64,000 nucleotides of DNA from Crocodylus rhombifer (taxonomy: Eukaryota; Chordata; Crocodylia; Crocodylidae), in the NCBI GenBank assembly GCA_038503035.1, contig JAVSML010024350.1:124486-188485 (forward strand), written 5' to 3'. Positions within the stretch are counted from its first letter, which is position 1; each line of letters starts with the position of its first letter. A program made the translations under genes and the position numbers. The notes under the pieces are model-generated. The model was not told the DNA's origin. It was given only the letters and a program-made list of their open reading frames with translations, and did no database searches. Below are positions 44,657 to 57,717 of the stretch, piece after piece.

Positions 44657-47600
44657 CAGAGCAGGGGCAAAGAGCCAGTTTGCCACCCAGTTCAGGGCCT
44701 TGTGGTTATTGAGTCACTTCTGATCTTGGTTGCTGCCTAGGGAAGAGACAGTTCTCACTCCTCTGGTCCCGTTATGCCCTCATGCCAGTGCACAGTGGCC
44801 ATGAAAGCTCATTCTGAGGGCAGGTGTTTAGTTATGTAGCAGTAAGCTGGCCCATGCAGGCCTACTGACAACCTTTGGTGGTGGGTCAGAGGAGAGGGCA
44901 GGCTGTAGTGCTGGCTGCAGTGGGCATTGAGGGCTGCTCCAGGTCGTGGGCAGCTCTGGGGAGGTTGGTATAACTTAGAGTAGCTCCCTCCCTCCCCACC
45001 AATGGCTACTGCAGCCCCTTGCAAGGCTCAGAAGCTACCTTTGTTCTCACTCCCCACAATCGGCTGCAGTCATATGTTCTGTGTTTTGCCCCAGGGTGTC
45101 ACCACAGTTGTCTTCACAAAATGCCCACGATTGCAAAGTGAGTTGGTTCCTCCTGCATCAGCCACTGAATTCTTCACCAAGTTCAGGATATGGGAGGCTG
45201 GTGCTGCTGCAAGGAGGATGAGTCCTGCTGCATTTTCATGTCCTGGGCTGAGTCCCTCAGAAAAATGGTGTTTTTCTGCCTGAAAATGTTGCAAACCATT
45301 TGGAAAACCCCAAGGGGAGAGTGACCAATGTGAAATGGATGCTGCTGAGTGGAGATACTCAGGCTGAGTCTTCTCCCAAAGCAGGACAAAATCTTACCTG
45401 ACAGTGAGGCAGGGGGATTTAGCTGGGAAGCCCATGGCTATGACCTGTGGGGCACTTTGAAGTCAGGTCAGACTGTTAAAAAAGGCACTGGAGAAAAGAG
45501 AGGTAGTTACCAGGGTCAGTGACTGTTGGCTTCTGTGATGGTTGTGAGTGGGCCCACACGAGGCCACAGCCATCGCTAAGAAGTCCCAGCATCAATCTGA
45601 TCGCAGGCTATGCAGTTTCAGCTTTCTCCTGCTGGAACTGCTGCTCCTGATGGCTCTTAAACCCTGGTCCAACCCCACTTGAGTACCTCTGGCAAAGCTG
45701 CCTGCTTTTTGCAGTCTCCTGCAGAGGAGCTGGAGGACCACCTGCAGTCAGGAACAGGGTATGAGCATGAGCTAACCCCCTCCCAGGCACTGCAGTGTGG
45801 AGAGGGGCAGAGGCTAGGGCCAGCAGAGACCATGGCAGAGGGCAAAGACGTGGGGATATTTGGCTCAGCCCAGCCTGGGGTTTCACTGGCATTACAAGAG
45901 AGTGTGCACAGAGGCCTGTGCATCCGTGTCCTGCCTGCAGCTTTGCTGTTGGGACTGTCATGTCAGCTGGTAGGAGGACAGCCATGGGGGCACATTCAGC
46001 CACTCCAGGGGTGGCACTGATGGAGCCGACCATCAGGGTCCAGCCAACCCTGCTTAGGTGGGCAGAGAGCAGCAGTGCTGGTGGTATCCGACAGGCTTTG
46101 CAGACTGGAAAGGACAGTATCTTTGTAGACTGGAAAGGACAATGTCTGAGCTCTGCCCCCCTTGTGTGGGAAGGAAGAAGCTCCACATACCAGGAGTCCC
46201 TTGCCTGTCCCAGGTGCCTGGCAGAGGAGCAGACAGTGTGAAGCTTGCCATAAGCATCTACCCAGCAGAGCAGTGCCAATGCTGAAGGAGCTGCCTCGTG
46301 GCACAGGCTGGCAGCAGCGCAGTGCAGCATCAGCATCCTCACCACCCTGGCACGCTGGGTTCTGGTGCAGGACGTGTGACAAGGGCAAAGTAGACACCTG
46401 TGCTGGCCCAGCGTCCAGCAGAAAACCCTGGCTCGGGTTCAGCCCTCCATGGGGCTGGTAAAAGTCAGGAGCAATACTACAGACTCACTTGTGAGACAGG
46501 ATTTCCACTGGTGCTGCCGTTGGGCTCCTGGCAGCACCCAGGATCATTAATAAACCCAAGAATTAAATACAACATTGTGATTCGAAAACACTGACCTTTC
46601 TACCGGATTCCTCCCACTCACTGGCTCCCAGCCAAGCCAGCAGCTGGGAGACTTACTTGCCCACTTTTTCTTTGATGAGTTCCTCTCTTTTCCATATCAA
46701 CAGCAGTGAAAGCCTGGCACCTGCGGAGAGCCCCAGTCGGGGATGCTGCTGGGCTTCCCCTGCCGCCTGCATTAAATTGCTCCTTTGTTGGCTGTCTCAG
46801 CAGAGAGGCCAAGAGCTGAATAAACCGCAGGGGCTGAACTCCCTGGGGCTCCCTCCTGTGACTGAGAGACAGTCACAGCAGCAGGGAGCTTGGCAAAGGC
46901 TGGGTAAATGAGCCCTCAAGGAGCAAGTTGTGGCTCTTCTGGTTTGCAGGAATGGGTCCCTGGCTGCAGAGGGGTGTGAGAGCAGCCCCTTCTCCAAGGG
47001 CCCTGTCATGCTGCATCTGGCCTTCCCAGCTCATGCCAGCCCTGTGTGTGGGGGTGAAGCCTGGCACGCTGATGCTGAGAGCAGGGCTGTTTGTTGCATT
47101 AGCACAACCCTGAAAGGCAAAGTGAGAAAGGAGGACATGGTTCGCTGTAAACTTTTTGGACTCCAACTCAGACAGCACATGGAACTGGGAAGCTTGTCAT
47201 GAGCTGTGTCACTCCCAAACTGGGCTTATCAGCCACACGCAGATTCATCAGGCTCCTGAATAGGCCTCTTATGGATCATCATGATCCAGAGCACCGATGG
47301 TTGCCTACTGCTATTATATAGCACTGAATGAGCGGAAAGCCTCTGCCTGCCTCTGAGCCCTGGGGATTACGGATCCCAGTTCAGTGAAGCCTGAGGGACA
47401 AAGGAGAGGGGACGTGTCCTGCTGTGGGACCATGGCAGCTGCCTCCTTCCTCACCTAAGCTTCACGCTAATCTCGTTGCAAGCGTTTCAGTCTGTTTTAT
47501 CTGGGCCAGATGCTACTAGGATCCTTTCCCACTCGGGCCTAATCTCTGCTCTGGCTGGTGCTATGACTCCTCGTAGCAGGGGCTGCCGGTCCACCGGCTT

Positions 47601-49470
47601 TGTTTCCAGTTGACGAAGCTAATCCACCCTTACACTGAGAAAATGCCCCAGTGGATTCTTGCAGCAGCAGCAGATCATAGGATGGGCACGTGATGCGGCG
47701 ATACCCCATCCTCCGGACCCATGTTTTTCCCATAAGTAGTTTCTACAGTCTCAACAAACAGCCTCAAGGTCTCAGCATAATCAGAAACTTTCCCTTAGGA
47801 GTTCTGTATGATGCAGAGCTAGCCTAGGCACAGGCTGACACCCAGCTGTGACACTATTACCATCCACAGTTAGGGACGGATGGCATCAGGGGGTGTGGGG
47901 CAGAGCTTGGGGTCCACTTGCACTCAGGCAAGTTGCTCACCTGTTTGCAGTGAGGGCCCAGGTGAAAACCCTTATGTACTAACAGGCCTGCAGTGCCCTC
48001 CCAACACCCCTCCCTTGGCTGGGCAGCGGGTTGACAGCATGTTTGCTGACTGCAGCGCAGAGCTGTAGGTGCTCACTTGCAAAGGGGTTTGCAGAGTGAG
48101 TGCTCACACCTGGTCTAGGTAAGCTCATACCCTGGTGTCCCCCACCCTTTGAGATGCCAGCAGGACTTGGGGCTAACAGGCACCTTGAGCTCTGACTTGG
48201 AGATCGCAGGTTAAGTGTGGAGCTAACGGCAGGTGATGGCTGCAGCCGGACCATCTCCATGCCTTCAGAAGGGCAGTGCCCAGAGCAGCCTGCAGCTTCC
48301 AGGGGTGATGACTTTTCTTTGGCAAGTACTCTCCTCTCCCTGGAGCTTGGTGGCTCAGAAATCTGCTGGGGAGAAGCTGAGAAGAGTGGTAGGGCCTGTT
48401 CTTTAGCAACAGAACAAAATAAGTTTCCTATTAAGGCCTAATGGCTACTTACTGCTCTGGTCTGCTGTAACAGCCCAGTGCGTACAGGTAGCAGGACCGT
48501 GCTGGATGCATGGCTGTCTGCATCCCCCAAGGGCCCAAGAGGCAGGAATCCTGGACTGTACTGACCTCTGTACAAAAAAGGATGTGTGGGCTGTGTGGGC
48601 TGGCTGTTCCCTTGTAAAGCGTGCTGGAGCATGAGTGTGGGAGCCTTACTTTGCAGGCGTTCCAGGGACTCTGGGAACATTTCAGGAGCTGGATAATAGG
48701 TCTCCTCCCTGATTTGGCACTGGGCAGGCAATGCTGCAGGGAATCTTTCTCATGACCCACAAGTCACACAAATGATCCCCACGGAAATGTAGCTGAGCCT
48801 GACATGAGGAGCATTAAGTAATCTGGCTTTGGTGAACTGGCATCTCCATGCTATGTTCATAGACTTAGAAAAAAGAACAGAGCAAACCTGTGCAGGCTCC
48901 TGTGACCCACGAGGCAGGGGAGGAGGGGGTGGAAATCTCATGGACCTTCATGGCAGCACTAACTGGGCTGGTGTCCATGTAGGGGGCAGGGGTAACATGA
49001 GGATGTCATCTATTAGCAGCTGAGGGCAAAGGGCCCACCAGCCTGGGATGCTCCTTAATGAAGCCAAAGAAATGCCTGCCAGGAACTGATCCCAGCAGCC
49101 TCCCAGTGCCTGCCCACATTTCTACCTCTTGTGCCAGAACGGGCAAACGGGTTCTCCCAGAGTTCACTAACAGGCATAGAGCAGGTAATATGAGGGGCTT
49201 GGGGGAAAAAAGCTGCCAGGATGATTTGAGGTCAGCAGAGTCTCCTCTTGGTGAGAAGAAGCAGGCCTTTCTGTTAGGTTTTTCTTTCAGAGAGGAAGTG
49301 AAGAAGTGCTTTGCGTGTGGCCTACACACACGAGGAAAGAGCTATTGAGTGTGGATGGCTCTTCAGTCTCCCCAAAAAAGACATAACAAGATCCAGTGGT
49401 GGTCAGGCTTCAGCTTCTACATTCAGACTACAAATACGGTGCCATCCACCTCCTGTGAGGGTAACTGAGG
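44657..49470. other. intergenic DNA, no recognisable genes
   Basis: About 4.8 kb without conserved coding sequence. A 25-bp tandem duplication is near 46105-46155 (AGACTGGAAAGGACAGTATC / AGACTGGAAAGGACAATGTC). A 245-codon minus-strand frame at 45608-46345 has no protein features and is treated as chance. Confidence 0.55.
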
Positions 49471-49797
49471 ATGTGGGTAAAGACAACCACCTCCCTCCAT
49501 GGTTTTTCCTTCTCTACAAGCGCCATGGGCCAGGTTCTGCATCTTGCCACAGGGGCATGTAGCAGCAGGTACAACACGGCTGTCTCACTTTCATTGCCGT
49601 AAGGCAGAAACCAAACCAAACCACAGGCAGCCAAGATGCTGTGGATCAAAGGACCGAAGGCAGAGGACTCGCAGCACCAGAGCCCAGCAAAGTCCCAGCC
49701 AGTTCCTTCAGCTGATGTGTTTGGAGCAGGGGAGAAATGGAGAAGGGCAGCACCAGGGAAACAGTGCCTCGTGGGTGGAGAGGAGAAAAAGGAGCAG
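49471..49797. repeat. duplicated segment, copy 2 (empty site)
   Basis: Full-length uninterrupted copy of the segment at 43468-44656, about 5 kb away in the same orientation. It lacks the CR1. The origin is unclear: it could be a local duplication or two copies of an unrecognised interspersed repeat. Confidence 0.85.
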
Positions 49798-49903
49798 ACA
49801 CACATTCCTAATCTGAATTCTTTCATTGTTTCTAGAAGTCACATCCCACCTCAAGCAGAGGGCACAGGTTTGAAGCAGGAATGGCAGACGGAGTGGCCTA
49901 GTG

Positions 49904-50161
49904 CAGCGATTCACAGCCTTTTGCACCTTACGTCCCACCAACCATTGGTCCCAAAAACCCTGGTTGCACCATGATAAATGACGAGCCGGGAGAGAATCCT
50001 CTGGCGGCCGGTTGATTAGCAAACCTGGAAGTGCTGGTGGCACACGGCAGCAGAGGCACCGGCGGCAAACCTGGAAGCGCCGGCCACCACTTCCCCGTGT
50101 CCCACCTACATGACCTTCATGTCCCTCCAGTGGGATGCATCCCACCGGTTGAGAAACACTG
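49904..50161. mobile_element. hAT-type non-autonomous DNA transposon, 258 bp
   Basis: Termini CAGCGATTCACAGCC and GGTTGAGAAACACTG are imperfect inverted repeats. Flanks GCCTAGTG (49896-49903) and CCCTAGTG (50162-50169) are an 8-bp duplication with one mismatch. The interior contains a diverged direct repeat GCAAACCTGGAAGYGCYGG. It is related in its ends to the copy at 16712 but has a different interior. Confidence 0.82.
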
Positions 50162-50169
50162 CCCTAGTG

Positions 50170-51730
50170 TGTTAGCAGGTGACTACAAATGTGAATCCCT
50201 CCCAGTCGCCTATGGTTTGCTAGGTCATTCCCTCCCTTGGGAGCCAGGTGTGGGATTAGACATTGTGCCACCCTAACGCATGGCATGTTTGGAAAAGGAA
50301 GGTTCAGTGGCTCCAGTCCGTTAGTGGGCCAGAGATCAGTCACTTCCTCAGGGAGGCAATGTGGCAATGCATTGTTGTCTTTCTGAGTCCTTTGCAACCA
50401 AAGAATTGCTCTAAAATTTTTCTGCAGGCAGAGGAGAGGAAACTGAGAGCTCGAATTTTCTGCAGCGCGCCTTGAGTCTAAAAAGGTTAAGAACCATCGA
50501 CTCAGAGAAATGCAGCAGCAAAGGGGTTAATGGACTGTGACAAGAAATACATTAATTTCCGCTCTACTGGAAGGGCCGGGTGAGCATGGGGGATATTTCT
50601 GGTGAAATGGGAGTGACCAGGTCAGAAGGAAAACATCTCTCTCCTGCTTTGGCATGCACAACGCGCTGTGGAGATGAAGAGACATGGTTCTAGTGGCTTC
50701 AAATCCCAGATGGGTGGCTGTCCTGATGTGCTGTGGGTAGCTGCCCGCAGCAAAGCTTTTAACACTACTCTGATCAAATGCAAGGCCATGTCCTTGCTGC
50801 AGAAGCCTGGATCTGAGATTGTTTGCACAGCTGCTGGCTAAAACCATGCACTCCCAACACCCCTGTGACATGCTCTGATGCTGAAGAGCCATCCCATAGC
50901 CACCCAGGTGGAGCTCAGGGCTCTGCTGCCCACAGAGGCGTGATAGGGAGTGCCTGGCTGACTGGGTGGCCTCTTGTGCAATTGCCCATGAGTTAGCACA
51001 TTTCTTCTTGGCAGGTGTTGGTGCCCCTTGACCGCACTGTTGGTGATAAGCCTCACCAACCCTTGGGCTCGAGTCCCAGTGACTGGGACCATATAATAGC
51101 ATTGTTTCATTGCGCTGCTCAGTGTAAGAGCAGCCTCCTAATGACAGCTGTTATACTGAACAGGTCTGCCTGAAAGGACCTGTTCCCACAGCTGAGCCAG
51201 GAGGCAGAGGAAACAGATTTGGCTGCTCCTTTGTGGAGCAGATGTACCTGGGGACATCTGCCCTCCATCTGTGTCTTCTGCTGTCCCTCTCATCCAACCC
51301 CCTGGCACTGGTCGGGGGAGCCTGGGGGAAAGGTCTCTTGTGTTCATTAGGTCAGCCTAAAAATAACACCTGCCACCTCCGAAGTAGCCGGTGAAGAGAG
51401 TACAGGGCAGATGCCATCAGTGTAGGGTGGAGGCACCCCCACTGCTGCCTCCTGGTGTAGCTGCATGTATGTCCTGATGGCTGCTGCAATGCTGGAGCCC
51501 TGGGCTTTCAGGAAGAGCTCAGCTCCTTGGGACTTCAACGATGGCTGGATTTCCTCTGAACCCACCAGGCTGTTCTGACAAGCCAGCCTTAAATGTCACC
51601 ATGGAGGATGCCAGGTGCTGAGCATCCACACAGCCCAGAGTCTCTTGGGTGTGAGGTCTGTGCTGCCCTGGGGAGGAGGGAAGAAGACGGCGTGAAAGCT
51701 GTAGACCGACAGATCCAACAGAGCCAGACC
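50170..51730. other. intergenic DNA, nothing recognised
   Basis: About 1.6 kb. A 191-codon minus-strand frame (50527-51102) has no recognised domain and no exon signals that I can support. Confidence 0.55.
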
Positions 51731-52450
51731 CGTTCACAGAATCCTAGAAAATAAGGTTGGCAGGGACCTTGGGAGGCCACATCTAATCCAGCCCCCTGCT
51801 CCAAGCAGGACCAGCCCCAACTACATCATCCTAACCAAGGCTTTGTCTACCCGGGTCTTAAAAACCTCCAAGCATGGAGAGTCCACCACCTCTCTGGGTA
51901 ACCTGTCCCGTGCTTCACCACCCTCCTAGTGAGAAAGTTTTTCTTAATATCCAAGTTAAACTTCCCTTGTTGCAACTTGAGCCCATTGCTCCTTGTCCTG
52001 TCATCTGCCCCCACTGAGACCAGTCCAGCCCCATCCTCTTTGCAGCCCCCCTGCAGGGAGTTAAAGGCTGCTATTAAATCCCCCTCAGTCTTCTCTTCTG
52101 CAGAATAAATAAGCCCAGTTTCCTCAGCCTCTCCTCATAAGTCACACACCCCAGCCCCCAAATAATTTTTTGTTGCTCTCTGCTGGACTCTCTCCAATGT
52201 GTCCACGTCCTTTCTGTAGTGGGGGGCCCACAGCTGGACACAGGACTCCAGGTGTGGCCTCATCAGTGCTGAATAGAGGGGAAGAATCACTGCCTTTGAC
52301 CTACTGGCAATGCTCCCACCAATGCAGCCCAGGATGCCATCAGCCTTCTTGGCAACAAGGGCACACTGCTGGCTCATATCCAGCTTATTGTCACCCCCAG
52401 GTCCTTTTCTGCAGAGCTGCTGCTTAGCCAGTTGGTCCCTAGGCTGTAGC
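51731..52450 (-). mobile_element. CR1 fragment, third subfamily
   Basis: Tail side GTTGGCAGGGACCTTGGGAG and CCCCCTGCTCCAAGCAGGAC, then minus-strand RT C-terminal codons ([40 protein letters not shown]). It is 5'-truncated. This subfamily keeps the full VQQRAT reading without the one-base deletion. Confidence 0.85.
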
Positions 52451-53302
52451 AATCTCTTCCCACAAGCCCCCTGCCCTACCAAAGATGACAGGCCAGGTTT
52501 TGTGAGGTGTGGGCTTAGAGCAGAAGCCTGGCTGCATTTTCACAGTTCAGATGTAATGGAAACTTTGAAGGGGCGGAGGGAGCAGAAGGCCTCTGCGGTG
52601 AGGGAGTTGCGGGAGGGAAGCCAAGTCAAAGGTCATGGGTCTCTGCTTTGGGGAGCGAAGGGGTGCTGTGACTCCTCTCACTGGGGCAGGGCCAGCGGGT
52701 CAGAACAACGTGTGGTCAAACAGGAAAAAGAAAACGAATGTCCTGTATAGTGAAGTCTCTAGAGACGCATGTTACAAGGGAAGTGGTGTGAGTGAGCAGG
52801 AACAACTGGGTACAGAATCCAGCAAAAAGGAGCACTAGACTGGGACTTCTGCAACTGCTGGGAGTAGATGAGGAGCACACTGTCTTCCTTCAGCTCTTTC
52901 CCCCATTCACTAGTGGGATCTAAGTAGGGGAAGGTTTATGCCCTGGACAAATCCTGCTGGGGAGCTGTGGGGTTAGGGGAAGTTTCAGCTGCTGAGTGCC
53001 AGCGGGAAGGGGGTGCAGAGGGCTCAGGGTGGGCAGGGGAGCAGGAGTCTTACCTACTTAGGTCTGTACTCAGAAACAGTCCCCAGCTGCTGTTGTCCCA
53101 GTGTGGTCTACCTGTGCTTCTTGCTCCTGCAGCTTCTTGCTCCTGCAGCAGCAGTGCAGTGTCCATGCACCCGGCTGTTGCTGCAACAGCAACACTAAGG
53201 TTGCTTCTGTTGCTAGGGCACAGACTCCAGGGATGGGGGTGCCATTGTGATGCTCTTCCTAAACTGGGACCTGGGGCTGGTGCACTGATTACCCACCCCA
53301 AG
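52451..53302. other. intergenic DNA, nothing recognised
   Basis: About 0.85 kb. Short GC-rich frames only; a CAGCAG-rich patch near 53130-53200 gives leucine/cysteine-rich frames by composition. Confidence 0.55.
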
Positions 53303-55715
53303 TTTCATGGATTTCATAGACATTTGGGCTGAAAGGGACCCTGGAGGATCATCAAGTCCAGCCCCCTGCCCCAGGGGCAGGGAGTCAGCAGGGATCATAG
53401 GATCCCAGCAAGATAAGCATCCAAAAGTGTCTTGAAGGCATTCAAAGTGGGTGCTTGAACCGCCTCCGGTAGCAGTCTATTCCAGACCTTGGGGGCTTGG
53501 GCAGTGAAGAATTTCTTTCTTATGTCCAGTCTGAATCAGTCACAGTGGAATTTGTGACCATTCAATCTTGTCATCCCTTGGGGTGCTCTGGTGAACAGAC
53601 ATTACGCCAGATCCTGATGAGCACCCCGATAAGCTTATAGGTGGCCATCAGATTGCCCCTGAGCCTGCGCTTTTCCAGGCTGAAGAGTCCCATGGCTCTC
53701 AGCCTCTCATCATAAGGTCTGTTTTCCTGATCTTTGGTCATACGCGTGGCTCTCCTCTGCACCCTCTCAAGCTTCTCCACATCCTTTTTGAATTGCAGAG
53801 CCCAAAACTGGATGCAGTACTCCAGCTGTGGCCTCACCAAGGCCAAATACAAAGGGAGAATGATGTCCCGGGATTTGCTTGAGAAGCATCTATGGATGCA
53901 AGCCAGTGTTTTGCTCACTTTACTAGCCACAGCATCACACTGAAGGCTCATGTTCATCTTGTGGTGAACCATGACCCCCAAGTCCCTTTCAACTGTAGTG
54001 CTAACCAGTGGTAACCAGTGTAGCACTGCCAAGCCTAAAAGCACGGTGCACGTTTTTCCTCCCAAGATGGAGAACCTTGCATTTTTCGGTGTTGAATACG
54101 ATCAGGTTTTCATCCACCCATTTCATGAGTCTGTCCAGATCTGCCTGGATCACCCTCCTGTCCTCAGGTGTGGATGCTTTACCTGAGTTTGGTGTTGTCA
54201 GCGAACTTGGCCAGTTGCTTCTGACACCAACGTCCACATCATTGATGAAGATGTTAAAAAGTGTCCTAGGACAGAGCCTAGGGACCCCACTGGTCACAAC
54301 GCACCACAATGACTGGCTCCCGTCAACCACCACCCTCTGGGTCGTGCCACAGGGCCAGTTCCCTGGCCAGCGGATCGTGGTGACGTCAAGGCTGCAGTTA
54401 GCCAATTTAGCCAAGAGTTGATTGTGGGATACCAGATCGAATGCTTTTTTAAAGCTGAGGTATACAACGTTGATCTCTTCCCCCTTGTCCAGGTGATAAG
54501 TCACCTGGTCGTAAAAGGAAATGATATTGGTCAAGCAAAACCTACCCTCAACAAACCTGTGCTGGGTATCCCTCAGGATATTGCCTTCAGCTAGTCTGTT
54601 AAGGATGGCCTCCTTGATAATCGTTTCCAAGACCTTCCCTAGGATAGAGGTCAGGCTGCTGGGCCTGTAGTTTGCTGGATCCACTTTTCTCCCTTTTTTG
54701 AAGATAGGCACCACATTGGCCCTCCTGCAATCCTCGGGCACTTCACCAGAGCACCAGGAGCTCTCGAAGATCTGTGCCAGGGGCTGAGCTATGATGCTCG
54801 CCAGCTCCCTGAGTACCGTTGGGTATAACCCATCAGGGCCGGCTGACTCGAAGGTATCCAGCCTGTCAAGTCATTCCTTCACAAGGTCAGCTTTGATAAA
54901 TGGTAAGCAATCTCCCTTGCCTGGGCCTCCCTGTCCCACAGTGGGCAGGGTTGTCCCATGGGACTGATGAAAAACTGATGCAAAGTACCCATTTAGCAAG
55001 TTTGCTTTTTCCTGGGCATCAGTTGTCAGTTGTCCCATCTGGTTTAGCGGGTTCCCGTGTTGCTCTTGCTTTTCCTCTGGCTCCCCACATATCTAAAAAA
55101 GGACTTTTTATTGTCCTTGATACTTGTAGCTAGCTGGATGTCCATCACAGCCTTGGCTTTCCTGGTTTGCTCTCTGCAAGTCCGGACTAAAGCAGAGTAT
55201 TCCTCCTTGGTGGCAGTTCCAGTCCTCCCTCCTTTGTAGGTCTTCCTTTTCAGATGTAGGAGGTCTGCCAGTTCCCTGGAGAGTCAAGGGGGCTGCTGTG
55301 CCCTTCTGCTGCCTTTCCTCCGAGACGGGATGGACTTTGCTTGTGCATCCAGGATTACTCCCTTGAGGAGCAACCACTCGTCCTGAATGCCCCTCTTCAT
55401 TGGGTTGTGGTCTTTTAGGGCCTCTCTGACAAGCCTCCTTAGCTTGTCAGAGTCAGCTTTCCTGAAGTCGAGGGCTTCTGTATTGCTGACTGACTTGCCA
55501 GCTTTACGGCAGATGGTGAAGGTGACCAGTTCATGATCGCTGTCACCCAGCTTCCCTTCGATTGTTAGGTTGGTGATTAGGTCATCCCCAGTTGCCAGTA
55601 TGAGGTCGAGCAGTGCTTTACCTCTTGTCGGCTTCTGGACTTCCTGCGTCAAATACAGCTCATCCACCCATGAGAGAAAGCTTTGCAACCGCTTGGATTT
55701 GGTTTTGCTACTGCT
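53303..55715 (-). mobile_element. CR1 LINE, 2.4 kb, RT plus part of endonuclease
   Basis: The longest minus-strand CR1. From the tail (TTTCATAGACATTTGGGC) upward it covers RT and reaches endonuclease codons (QEVQKPTRGKALLDLILATG, LGDSDHELVTFTI). Coding is broken: frameshifts near 54000 and 54260, where the region of the catalytic FADD has lost its frame, and a deletion near 54205. Confidence 0.92.
54001..54741 (-). pseudogene. broken CR1 reverse transcriptase segment
   Basis: Contains [39 protein letters not shown] and [13 protein letters not shown]. The VPQGSVLG motif has degenerated to GVPRLCPRTLF and the FADDT motif to SSLTTPN. No functional RT is expected. Confidence 0.85.
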
Positions 55716-56445
55716 TCATAGAAACAGAAAAAGTTAGGGGTGGAAGGGACCTCAGGAGGTCACATCTAGTCCAAAACCCTGCTCCAAGCAGGACCATCCC
55801 CAGCTACAGCGTCCCAGCCAAGGCTTTATCTACTCAGGTCTTAAAAACCTCCACGGATGGTGATTCTACCACCACTCTAGGTAAACCCTTCCAGTGCTTT
55901 ACTACCTTCCTTGTGAGCAAGTTTTTCATAATATCCAACATAAACTTCCCCTGCTGCAACTTGAGCCCATTGTAATCCTTGTTCTGTCATCTGTCACCAC
56001 AGACAAACAGTCCAGCTCCATCCTCTTTGCAACCCCCTGCAGGGAGTTGAAGGCTGCTATTAAATCCCCCTCAATTTTCTCTTCTCCAGACTAAATAAGC
56101 CCAGTTTCCTCAGCCTCTCCTCAGAAGTCATGTCCCCCAGTCCCCTAACTATTTCCATTGCCCTGCTCCAGACTCTGTCCAATTTGTCCACATCCTTTCT
56201 ATAGCAGGGGTCCAAAACTGGACACCTCACCAGCACCCAGTAGAGGGGAATAATCACTACCCTCAATCTGTTGACAAGTGGCAACACACCTACTAATGTA
56301 GCCCAGTATATCATTAGCCTTCTTCGCAATGAGGGCACGCTGCTGGCTCATAATCAGCTTATTGTCCACTGTCACCCCCAGGTCCTCTTCTGCAGAGCTG
56401 CTACTCAGCAAGCCGGTGCCCAGCCTGGTGCTTCCTAGTTCTTTC
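55716..56445 (-). mobile_element. CR1 fragment, third subfamily
   Basis: CATAGAAACAGAAAAAGTTAG followed by GGTGGAAGGGACCTCAGGAG and CCTGCTCCAAGCAGGACC, then degraded minus-strand RT C-terminus. It abuts the truncated 5' end of the CR1 at 53303-55715. Confidence 0.82.
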
Positions 56446-56786
56446 CCACAGTTTCTGTCATGTTGGTGGGGCCTGGTGAAGAGACTGCACATTCATGCAA
56501 GCAGCTGTTAATTAGAAAACCATGTGCTGATGTGACCTGGCTAAGTGAACCTGCTCTAGCTTGTGCTACCCACTCATATATTGGGAAGCATGGGTATTCC
56601 CAGTCTGTCTGACCACGGCTTGTGTTTTGGCAGAGTTGGAGAATAAGTGAGGAAGCACCCTGCCCAGTGCCAGGAGACTGAGATTGATTCCCCAGGGCCA
56701 TATGTAACAGAAATGGACAGTCCTTCACGCTGTAGGTCTTGAGGGAGTCATCAGCGTAGTCAGGACTGACTCTGCCGGTGTTGTCA

Positions 56787-57716
56787 TAGTTTCATAGTTA
56801 GTTAATAGGGTGGGAAGGGACCTGAGCAGATCATCAAGTCCGACCCCCTGCCATGGCAGGAAAGAGTACTGGGGTCAAATAACCCCAGTAAGGTGATTGT
56901 TTATGCTTGTCTTAAAGACCCCCAGGGTAGGGGCCAGCACCACTTCACTTGGAAGTTGGTTCCAGACCCTAGCCGCCCTGACCGTGAAGTCGCGCCTCCT
57001 GATGTCTAGCCTAAACCTGCCCTCTGCCAGCTTGTGACTGTTATTCCTGGTCACTCCTGGCGGTGCTCGGGGAACAGGGACTCCCCCAGTGCCTGCTGAT
57101 CCCCCCTAACTAGTTTGTAACAGGCCACAAGATCCCCCCTCAGCCTTCTCTTGTGGAGGCTGAACAGGTTCAGGTCCCGCAGCCTGTCCTTGTAGGGCCT
57201 GCCCTGCAGCCCCCTGACCATGCGAGTGGCCTCCTCTGGACCCTCTCCATGTTGTCCACATCCGTCCTGAAGTGCAGTGCCCAGAACTGGACACAGTGCT
57301 CCAGCTGCGGCCTGACCAGTGCCGCATAGAGGGGGAGGATCACCTCCTTGGACCTGCTCGAGATGCATCTGTGGATGCACGACAAGGTGCGATTGGCCTT
57401 CCTGACTACATCCCCACACTGCCGGCCCATGTTCTTCTTGGCATCAGTGATGACGCCAAGATCCTTTTCCACCTCTACACTGACGAGAAGGGAGTTCCCC
57501 AGCCTGTAGGTATGGTGCCAGTTCTTCCTCCCCAGGTACAGCACCTTGCACTTGTCAGTGTTGAATCCCATCCTATTCTCGTCCGCCCACCCCATAACCT
57601 GTCTAGGTCTGACTGTAGCCTATTCCTTCCTTCTAGCATGTCCACATCCCCCCACATCTTAGTGTCATCAGCAAATTTGAATAGGGTGCTTTTTACCCCC
57701 TCGTCCAAGTCGCTGA
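56787..57716 (-). mobile_element. CR1 fragment, same subfamily as 21452
   Basis: Tail TAGTTTCATAGTTAGTTAAT and GACCTGAGCAGATCATCAAG, then minus-strand RT C-terminus with LFKFADDTKMWGDVD intact (near 57655-57700) and SRSKEVILPLYAALVRPQL. The frame ends at RRPLAWSG because of the shared one-base deletion. It is 5'-truncated at 57716. Confidence 0.88.
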
Positions 57717-57717
57717 T

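Noticed and set aside
45608..46345. 245-codon open frame on the minus strand.
   Set aside because: Composition is low in charged residues, there are no domains, the same DNA has open frames on the other strand, and local tandem duplications are present. High GC makes such frames likely.
50527..51102. 191-codon open frame on the minus strand.
   Set aside because: No domain, signal peptide or exon boundaries recognised.
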